64,000 bases of DNA, from assembly GCA_028683855.1 (NCBI GenBank), contig JAQUHA010000003.1, forward strand, positions 89,033 through 153,032, read 5' to 3'. The first letter of the stretch is position 1; each line of letters opens with the position of its first letter. The notes beneath the pieces were generated by a model, which saw only the letters and a list, made by a program, of their open reading frames with translations, had not been told where the DNA came from and searched no databases. The translations under genes and the position numbers were made by a program. This DNA comes from Desulfuromonadaceae bacterium (GTDB taxonomy: Bacteria > Desulfobacterota > Desulfuromonadia > Geobacterales > Pseudopelobacteraceae). Positions 57,727-64,000 of this stretch are shown in pieces.

Positions 57727-60700
57727 TTAAGTCGTTTCAGGCTTGCTATCCAATACTTCCCTGACCTTGGTCGACAGATTCGGCAATGAAAACGGCTTCT
57801 GGATAAAATAAATACCTTCATCAAGCACACCATGTTGAGCGATAGCATCGGCAGTGTATCCCGACATATAGAGACACTTGAGTTGCGGGTTTAGGGACTG
57901 AAGTCTGTTAGCCAACTCCTTGCCGTTCATCTCCGGCATTATCACGTCGGTTATGAGTAGATTGATCTCTCCAGCATATTCATTTGCAAGGCGCATGGCT
58001 TCGTCAGGTGTTCCTGCAGTCAGTAAGGTATAGCCCTGCTTACCGAGCAATAGCGAGGTTATTTGCAATATAGCCGGTTCGTCTTCCACTAACAGGATCG
58101 TCTCCTGACCTTTTGGTAATGGTGCGCTCTTTGCTTCAGTCGGAGCTTTTTGACTCTTCTCCTCCAGTCGTGGGAGATGAATTGTAAAGGTTGTGCCCTT
58201 TCCAGGTTCACTGTAGATATTTATGAACCCGTTGTTCTGTTTGACAATACCGTACACGGTGGCCAACCCAAGTCCAGTGCCCTCACCGACACCTTTAGTC
58301 GTGAAAAATGGCTCAAATACACGGGTCATGGTTTCCTTATCCATACCGCTACCGTCGTCACTGACGATCAAATGCACGTAATCACCGGGAACCGCTTCCG
58401 GGTTTTCTTCACAATAGCTGGAATCGACAGCATTGTTCCGGGTCTCAATAGTGATTCGCCCGGTGCCGTTGATGGCATCCCTGGCATTGACACAGAGATT
58501 GGCAAGAATTTGATCTATCTGGCTTGGGTCCGCCTTTATATGCCACAGATCTGGAGCAGGTTGCCATGTCAGTTGAATATCCTCCCCAATGAGTCGCAGC
58601 AACATCTTGAGCATTCCATCGATAACTTCATTCAGGTCTATGTCTTTTGGTGCAATGGCCTGTTTTCTGGCAAATGCCAGTAGTTGTCTGGTAAGATCGG
58701 CTGATCGTTCTGCCGTCTTCATGATTTCTGTAAGACGTTCACAGACGGGGTGATTCGTATCCGACTCCATGAGACCAAGATGAACGTGTCCCATAATAAC
58801 CGTCAGCAGGTTGTTGAAGTCATGAGCCACGCCACCAGCCAGGCTTCCTATCGATTCCATCTTCTGAGCCTGCCGTAGGTGCTGTTCAGCCTTGTGTTGT
58901 TCTGTTATGTCAAGGGCGATAGAGAGAAGGCGTTTTTGCCCGGCTACCGATAAAATCTCGCCCCAGTATTTGCATAGCCTAGTCTGCCCTGACTTAGAGT
59001 GTCGAGTGAATTCTTGACCATGTATCCTACCCTGTTGCTGAATGCTTTCTTTTAGCTGCATCCTGTCAGCTTCTGAAATCCAGCCAAGCTCAACGGATGT
59101 CTTACCGATAACCTCTTCCCGACTGAATCCGGAAATATTCAGGAACTGCTGATTAACATCCAGATAGGTGCCGTCCTCTATGCTGCTAACAGTGATCATA
59201 ATCGGCGCACTATTGAATGCAATGGTTATTAAATCGTTGCTTTCATTTAATGAATCCTGCATTTGCCTACGCTCGGCAATGTCCCAAGCCAGGTCTGCAA
59301 AGCGGGAGGCAATCTGCACATCCTCTTCAGTGTATTCCGTATCTTTGTTGCCGATGCCTAAAATCCCCATTATCTTGTCGGAGCGAAAGATCGGTACGGC
59401 CAGTTCCCGGATCACCGTTGCGTGACCTGGTGGCATCCCCTTGCGGTGGGGCAGTGATGCGTAATCGTTGTGGATGACCGGTTGCCGCTGGAGGATGCAG
59501 TCAACCCATACTCCGGCCTTTTCAATGTCATAATGACTGCCGCTGCCTTCTGCCTTGCAGAAATCTTTGGCGGTCCGGGTAGACCAGGCATGCAGCGTCA
59601 GGGTGCGCTGATCTTCCTGCAGCAGATGGAAGAATCCGATCAGGCTGCCGGTTAAATCTTCTATCTGATCAAGGGTTTCGGTGAGTAGTTCATCCAGAGT
59701 GTGTGAAAGGGAGTATTCGATAAGGTACAGCCTGGCTGCTGCCAGTTTCTCTTCTCTTTTTTGCCGGGTGATGTCCTTAATCATCGCTACAAAATGTCTG
59801 GGCGAGCCATCCTCGTTTCGTACGCACCTGACAGAGAGATCTGTTTGTACAATCACGCCATCTTTCCGTATGAATCGCTTCTCCATCTGATAACCATCGA
59901 TCTCTCCACGAAGCACTCCCTGAAAGTAAGCCTCAGCTGTAGCGAGATCATCGGGATACGTCAAATCCACCCAGCTCTTGTTTGAGAGTTCCTCCTGCGA
60001 GTAGCCCAGCATTGAGCACAAACAGCTGTTGCACTGAATCCATCCTTTCTCCAAGGACGTAATTGCCATGCCAATGAGGCCGAGTTCGTAATAACTTCTG
60101 AAAAGCGCCTCGCTCTCGTGCAGCGCTTCATCAGCCAGTTGCCGCTCCAGCTCACCGGCGGCACGTTGAGCAACGTACTGTAGCACCGTTTCCACCAGAT
60201 GCTGATTGGCAAATGGTTTTTCGCCGATGACTGCGATCAGGCCGATCGGTTCCTCGTTGTTCCCCCACAGAGTGATGCCGGCGTAGCTTTCGGCTTCAAT
60301 TTCCCGCAACACCGGATCGTTGGGGAACAGATTGGCGACATCGCGCGGGAAACAGCAGATGGTTTTCCCCACCACATCACCGCACGGTGTGTCTTTCAGG
60401 GCATATTCGACATTGTCCTCGAACTTGCCGTTGTGATAGACCGCCACGGTACGCGCTATATGTCCGTCGCCGGTCAGGCGGTCGATGCAGACAAACTCCA
60501 TCGACAGAGTCTCAGACAGAAAGCGCGCCAGTGCAGGGAAAAATCCTTCTTCCCGTGAACACCAGCCACGTTCAGATATGAACGTCTGGACACTCTCGAT
60601 GGTTTTCCGGTTGGTGATGTCTTCCACGCTTGACCATATATATTCTTCGCCGTTACGTTCTATCAGCAAACCCTGCAGTCGGACAGGAACAAGGTGTCCA

Positions 60701-61911
60701 TCCTTGTGGATATATTCTTTTTCATACGGACCGTACTCACCCATCGTCTTAAGCGCCGTCAACTGTTCCTGTTCCTGAAAAGCATATTTTTTAGGCGTTA
60801 TATCCCAGTAAGTCAGATTAAAAGTTTCATCAACAGTTCTGCCGATAATGTCGACGTACGCCTGATTTACATCTAACAGTTTACCGTCCAGTCGAGTAAG
60901 TGCCAGACCAATCGGCGACAGGTTGAAGAGCATCCGGTTATACGCTTCACTTTGGCACAAAGCCTCCTGTTCTTTAGCCAGTTCACCGGTTTGAAGCGCA
61001 ACCTGCCTCCGAAGCATTTTGTTCCAGATAACGCTTCCGATTATCAGCAAACAGATTACAAAAAGTGCACTGCCAACGATAGCCCAAATACGCCAATCAG
61101 AAAAAATATCCTTTTGGGTGGAGTTGGTCCACTTGTCCTGAATTTTGCGCCGATCGGTATCCGTGATTGCATTAAGCCCCTTCTGAACAATGCTACGTAG
61201 AATAGGCTCGGAATTAGGAACAGCCATCGAAAGCTGTATGTTTTGGGACGTTTCACCTGCCACACGCAGGTTTGTAATACCCTTCTGAGATATCAGCCAG
61301 GTTGCTGTAGCAAGATCGATGACTGCAGCGTCCGATTGTCCAAAAGATACGTTCAGTATCGCGGTGAGATCATTGGGAACAATGTCTGCTGCTATACCGG
61401 TTCCTGCTTTTGAAAGGTGCTCCGTGATGGCATAGCTTTTTACAAGTGACACCTTCAAGCCAGAGAGGTCATTTTCAAGCATATTGCCGGTTCGTTCTTT
61501 GCGCACTACGATAACGTTAGGCACCGAGATGAATGGTTCTGTGAAAGAGAGGAATTCTGATCTGGCGGGGGTTTTTGTTACGGCGTTGACAATCTGGACT
61601 TTACCACTGCGAACGTTTGAGAAAATTTCATCCAGAGTTGAGAATTGTTTCTGTGAGAAACGAATCCCGAGTTTGGATTCAAGCTGGAGCAGATAATCGT
61701 GAGCGAGGCCGGATGGTTTGCCGTTTGAATCGAGAAATACGAAGGGTGGATATCCCGTTTCGACAGCCAGGACGATACGGGACTTGTTTTCATTGAGCCA
61801 ACTATGTTCTTCCGGAGTTAGAAAGTTATCGCTGCCACAATGAGCAGCAGTTGAAATGATTATAATCAAAAGGACAGAAGTCAGAAGATAGCTGCATATT
61901 TTTTTGAACAT
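57727..61911 (-). CDS. Membrane hybrid kinase with periplasmic SBP3 sensor, PAS/GAF array and receiver
   Basis: About 1394 residues from the ATG at 61911 (MFKKICSYLL..., giving a proper signal-like helix); a TTG at 61986 with GGAG upstream is an alternative. Order: signal/anchor, a periplasmic SBP_bac_3 domain (~30-270, AVETGYPPFVFLDSNGKPSG, as in BvgS-type sensors), TM helix IWAIVGSALFVICLLIIG, PAS, GAF, PAS, GAF, PAS, HisKA (GGVAHDFNNLLTVIMGH), HATPase (SDDGSGM, GTGLGLATVYG) and a receiver (LLVEDEPAIL, LLITDVIMPEMNG). The binding domain suggests sensing a small solute such as an amino or organic acid. The gene looks more GC-rich than its neighbours in parts and is flanked by IS256-like ends. 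Confidence 0.9.
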   Translation of the reverse strand: MFKKICSYLLTSVLLIIIISTAAHCGSDNFLTPEEHSWLNENKSRIVLAVETGYPPFVFLDSNGKPSGLAHDYLLQLESKLGIRFSQKQFSTLDEIFSNVRSGKVQIVNAVTKTPARSEFLSFTEPFISVPNVIVVRKERTGNMLENDLSGLKVSLVKSYAITEHLSKAGTGIAADIVPNDLTAILNVSFGQSDAAVIDLATATWLISQKGITNLRVAGETSQNIQLSMAVPNSEPILRSIVQKGLNAITDTDRRKIQDKWTNSTQKDIFSDWRIWAIVGSALFVICLLIIGSVIWNKMLRRQVALQTGELAKEQEALCQSEAYNRMLFNLSPIGLALTRLDGKLLDVNQAYVDIIGRTVDETFNLTYWDITPKKYAFQEQEQLTALKTMGEYGPYEKEYIHKDGHLVPVRLQGLLIERNGEEYIWSSVEDITNRKTIESVQTFISERGWCSREEGFFPALARFLSETLSMEFVCIDRLTGDGHIARTVAVYHNGKFEDNVEYALKDTPCGDVVGKTICCFPRDVANLFPNDPVLREIEAESYAGITLWGNNEEPIGLIAVIGEKPFANQHLVETVLQYVAQRAAGELERQLADEALHESEALFRSYYELGLIGMAITSLEKGWIQCNSCLCSMLGYSQEELSNKSWVDLTYPDDLATAEAYFQGVLRGEIDGYQMEKRFIRKDGVIVQTDLSVRCVRNEDGSPRHFVAMIKDITRQKREEKLAAARLYLIEYSLSHTLDELLTETLDQIEDLTGSLIGFFHLLQEDQRTLTLHAWSTRTAKDFCKAEGSGSHYDIEKAGVWVDCILQRQPVIHNDYASLPHRKGMPPGHATVIRELAVPIFRSDKIMGILGIGNKDTEYTEEDVQIASRFADLAWDIAERRQMQDSLNESNDLITIAFNSAPIMITVSSIEDGTYLDVNQQFLNISGFSREEVIGKTSVELGWISEADRMQLKESIQQQGRIHGQEFTRHSKSGQTRLCKYWGEILSVAGQKRLLSIALDITEQHKAEQHLRQAQKMESIGSLAGGVAHDFNNLLTVIMGHVHLGLMESDTNHPVCERLTEIMKTAERSADLTRQLLAFARKQAIAPKDIDLNEVIDGMLKMLLRLIGEDIQLTWQPAPDLWHIKADPSQIDQILANLCVNARDAINGTGRITIETRNNAVDSSYCEENPEAVPGDYVHLIVSDDGSGMDKETMTRVFEPFFTTKGVGEGTGLGLATVYGIVKQNNGFINIYSEPGKGTTFTIHLPRLEEKSQKAPTEAKSAPLPKGQETILLVEDEPAILQITSLLLGKQGYTLLTAGTPDEAMRLANEYAGEINLLITDVIMPEMNGKELANRLQSLNPQLKCLYMSGYTADAIAQHGVLDEGIYFIQKPFSLPNLSTKVREVLDSKPETT

Positions 61912-62342
61912 ACCGCATGATTTTGAGGGAGCTATGATTAACACGTTCAAGGTGACCCCCAATAAAATAAGCGTATTAAAAATCAAATAACTCCGGTTTA
62001 TGTGGTCTCTAATAAAAATCAGAGTCGACGGTGGTTACTGTCGTGAGGATATTTCTTTGTCCGTATGAGCAATTTTGTTTCACTTGCGACAATTTATAAA
62101 ACAGATTTTTAGAATTGCAACTATATCTATAATTCCGTAAATTTCAACCCAAAATACCGAAATATCAGTTCAACGCCAAAAGTTTTATTGGTGGGGCATT
62201 CTATCTTCAAACAGGATGCTGAATTGATTCAATGCCGATTTCCAGTCTCTGATCGGCACAGCAGTCCATATCATCGGTATCCCTCCTTGGGGTGATTTTA
62301 CCGAATTTGAGCATTTACACAAACGATAGTACACGCTGGCTG
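61912..62342. other. Intergenic scar between two hybrid kinases
   Basis: A 431-base stretch with no complete gene. It holds the 5' flank of the large kinase, an IS256-type transposase tail (62185-62274) and an IS256-like end (about 62299-62342). The remaining ~200 bases are AT-rich with nothing recognisable. Confidence 0.6.
62185..62274 (-). pseudogene. IS256/mutator-type transposase C-terminal relic
   Basis: A 29-codon frame beginning at an ATG with AAGGAGG upstream. It contains PIRDWKSALNQF and ILFEDRM, the recognisable last helix of IS256-family transposases (usual form W-x-x-P-x-x-x-W-x-x-x-L-x-Q-x-x-I-x-F-E). The transposase start signals appear joined directly to its tail, so the element seems internally deleted. 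Confidence 0.6.
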
Positions 62343-62345
62343 TCA
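62299..62345. repeat. IS256-like terminal sequence, right copy
   Basis: CATTTACACA (62312-62321), preceded on the plus strand by ACCGAA, forms an inverted pair with the copy at 57693. It abuts the stop of the truncated kinase at 62343. Confidence 0.45.
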
Positions 62346-63878
62346 CCTGTCCAGCATCTCCCTTATCTTCGGTAAAAGTTCAGCTGGCTGAATAGGCTTT
62401 GCAATAAAATCCAGAGACTCCAGAACCAGCCCCTGTTGCTCAATTACTTTCGCACCATAACCACTGCTGAAAAGCACTTTTACATCGTGCGCTATCTTTC
62501 TGATTTCATCACAAGCCTGTTTACCGCTTTTATGCGGCATCAGTATATCCATTATAATCAACCTGATTTCTTCAGAGTTTTTTCTGAACTGCTCAACCGC
62601 CTCTGCACCATCCATAGCAAGAATCACTTTATAGCCGCGCCTTGTCAGAATTTCGCTCATAAACTCAAGTAATTCTGCATCATCTTCAGCAACCAGGAGT
62701 GTTTCGCTGCCGCCAGTCACCTCACTCTTAACAACAGCAGTCAAATCACTCTCACAGGTTTCCTGTTCGACAAGGGGGATATATACATTAAATAGTGATC
62801 CCTCCCCCGGCGCAGTTAGAACATCAACACAACCACCATGCTGTTCAATTATTCCATGCACCATCGCCAGTCCAAGACCGGTCCCTTTGCCAACCTCCTT
62901 GGTGGTAAAAAAAGGTTCGAATATCTTAAGCCTTGTAGGTTCATCCATACCGATACCTGTGTCGGAGACCTTTATTACAGCGTATCTTCCAGACTTACAG
63001 AGATGATTGGCAGATATAAAATCTGCATCTACAAGTACCATATCCGTTGTTATGGTCAACTCGCCACCAGCAGGCATTGCATCACAGGCGTTATTACATA
63101 GATTGATAAGAACCTGTTCAATCTGACCGGCATCAACATGAACCGGAAGTGACACTACCTTAACCAACGCCTTATATTTTATGTTTGCATCAATTATCTT
63201 CTCTATAATTTTACCGACTTTTGAAATAATCCAGTTCAGGTTCTGACTCTGCGGCTTCATCACCTGAGTGCGACTGAAGGCAAGAATGCTTTGAGTCAAA
63301 TCAGCCCCTCTTCTTGATGCTGAAAGAATTTTTCTGCAGTATGATTTCAAGTGTTGATCTCTCACTATCTCTTCTTCAATAAGCGTTGAATAGCCGTTAA
63401 TTATACTGAGTATGTTATTGAAATCATGCGCCAGCCCCCCTGCCAGCTGCCCTACCGCCTCCATCTTCTGAGATTGAAGTAAACGTGCATTGGCATCCAG
63501 GAGTTCAGCCGTTCGCTCCTGCACCCTCTGTTCGAGATATTCATTTTTGTCCCTTAAAAAATCGGCTGCCCCCTTGAGTGTCAAATGAGTTTTCACCCTT
63601 GCCATAAGTTTTGAGGGGCTTATCGGCTTTGTAATATAATCAACCGCACCAAGCTCAAAACCTTTTATTTCATCCCTGCTCTCAGTTTTTGATGTAAGAA
63701 AAATAATCGGTATATGGCTGGTTTCACTGTTCTCCTTAAGCCGCCTGCAAACCTCGTAACCATCCATATCAGGCATAAGAATATCCAGAAGAATCAGGTC
63801 AGGCGGCACCGAGGCAACCAGCTCAAGAGCCTTGGCACCATTATTGGCAAGCCTTACTCTGTAAACCCCTTTAAGGTA
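62343..63878 (-). CDS. Hybrid histidine kinase (receiver-HisKA-HATPase-receiver), 5'-truncated
   Basis: About 510 codons of recognisable frame; a GTG at 63809 would be the first good internal start. The first receiver keeps LILLDILMPDMDGYEV and YITKPIS but begins only at YLKGVYRV; the first beta strand with the acidic pair is missing and the frame closes at a TGA (63894-63896). A coiled segment follows, then HisKA (GGLAHDFNNILSIINGYS), HATPase (NLCNNACDAMPAGG, SDTGIGMDE, GKGTGLGLAMVHG) and a second receiver (LLVAEDDAEL, LIIMDILMPHKSG). It looks like a gene cut at its 5' end by rearrangement, so it may be non-functional or shortened. Confidence 0.8.
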   Translation of the reverse strand, partial: YLKGVYRVRLANNGAKALELVASVPPDLILLDILMPDMDGYEVCRRLKENSETSHIPIIFLTSKTESRDEIKGFELGAVDYITKPISPSKLMARVKTHLTLKGAADFLRDKNEYLEQRVQERTAELLDANARLLQSQKMEAVGQLAGGLAHDFNNILSIINGYSTLIEEEIVRDQHLKSYCRKILSASRRGADLTQSILAFSRTQVMKPQSQNLNWIISKVGKIIEKIIDANIKYKALVKVVSLPVHVDAGQIEQVLINLCNNACDAMPAGGELTITTDMVLVDADFISANHLCKSGRYAVIKVSDTGIGMDEPTRLKIFEPFFTTKEVGKGTGLGLAMVHGIIEQHGGCVDVLTAPGEGSLFNVYIPLVEQETCESDLTAVVKSEVTGGSETLLVAEDDAELLEFMSEILTRRGYKVILAMDGAEAVEQFRKNSEEIRLIIMDILMPHKSGKQACDEIRKIAHDVKVLFSSGYGAKVIEQQGLVLESLDFIAKPIQPAELLPKIREMLDR

Positions 63879-63915
63879 AGGTACTGACGGTTGTCAAGAC
63901 AGAAAAATGATGAAA

Positions 63916-64000
63916 TTAAGTTTGGTTCAGCCCAGTTGAATGCCCCTTGTTCTTTGAAAGATCAGCTTGTTCAAGTAGTCCGTTGAAGTATACCTCTGCC
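63916..64000 (-). CDS. Partial C-terminus of an unknown gene at the window edge
   Basis: On the minus strand a frame entering from beyond the window reads AEVYFNGLLEQADLSKNK and ends NQT-stop at 63916, 38 bases before the truncated kinase homology begins. It could be the tail of a transposase or another gene whose insertion truncated the kinase. No family is recognised. Confidence 0.3.
   Translation of the reverse strand, partial: AEVYFNGLLEQADLSKNKGHSTGLNQT

Noticed and set aside
58150..58683. Antisense open frame of 177 codons over the large hybrid kinase
   Set aside because: It is the shadow of the HisKA/HATPase coding strand, with no ribosome site or family resemblance.
63840..63905. 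A second frame (LDNRQYLTLKG) that might restore the receiver start of the truncated kinase
   Set aside because: It does not carry the acidic pair in a convincing position and runs into stops upstream, so truncation is the simpler reading.

Overview
The window reads as chromosomal DNA from an anaerobic, metal-respiring type of deltaproteobacterium (Desulfuromonadales/Geobacterales). The main reasons are a 27-haem cytochrome built from nine triheme c7-type repeats, a chemosensory cluster with HEAT-repeat and DUF4388 proteins, agmatine-route polyamine genes, a sigma-54 style regulator, and the gene order cytochrome-leuS-lptE-holA. The order-level assignment is inference; no rRNA or tRNA gene was seen.

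Layout. (1) 1-10.3 kb, plus strand: the 3' end of a YdbH-like envelope protein, a YdbL-like lipoprotein and a giant exported TolB-propeller/TPR/CHAT protein of about 2750 residues. (2) 10.5-13 kb: thiol peroxidase (plus), then EF-P, its lysine ligase EpmA and IF-1 (minus). (3) 13-35 kb: a nearly unbroken minus-strand block. In transcription order it runs miaB, glnS, era, der, a DUF4388 regulator, cheY, cheA, an ExeA-like ATPase, cheW, cheY, cheW, a HEAT protein, cheR, cheB, the 27-haem cytochrome, leuS, lptE, holA. (4) 35-44 kb, plus strand: a HAD phosphatase, agmatine deiminase and N-carbamoylputrescine amidase. A convergent zinc-ribbon membrane protein follows, then DUF4388 protein 2, a PilT-type ATPase, an NtrC-type regulator and a methyltransferase. 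(5) 44-47.5 kb: a DctPQM TRAP transporter behind a textbook sigma-54 promoter. (6) 47.5-50.6 kb, minus: nqrD-nqrE-nqrF, a ferritin-like protein and a 55-residue NqrM-like gene. (7) 50.8-52.4 kb: a small zinc-finger gene, non-coding DNA and a decayed IS3-type element. (8) 52.7-54.8 kb: sucCD. (9) 54.9-64 kb, minus: three hybrid histidine kinases. One is bracketed by IS256-like ends and a transposase relic, and one is 5'-truncated at the window edge.

How the genes fit together. The TRAP importer probably uses a sodium gradient to import C4-dicarboxylates. The adjacent Nqr subunits belong to a sodium-pumping NADH dehydrogenase family, and succinyl-CoA synthetase lies nearby, so the 44-55 kb stretch looks like a dicarboxylate/energy neighbourhood. 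The chemosensory block has no receptor gene in the window but ends at the multihaem cytochrome, and two DUF4388-receiver proteins sit at its head and beside pilT. The right end is an insertion-sequence-scarred accessory area rich in sensor kinases.

Most unusual items: the exported CHAT giant; nqrDEF without nqrABC but with a ferritin-like gene and a hidden nqrM-like gene; the hybrid kinase inside IS256-like ends; the 8-bp tandem repeat just upstream of dctQ; and the paired DUF4388 proteins, one with a degenerate receiver.
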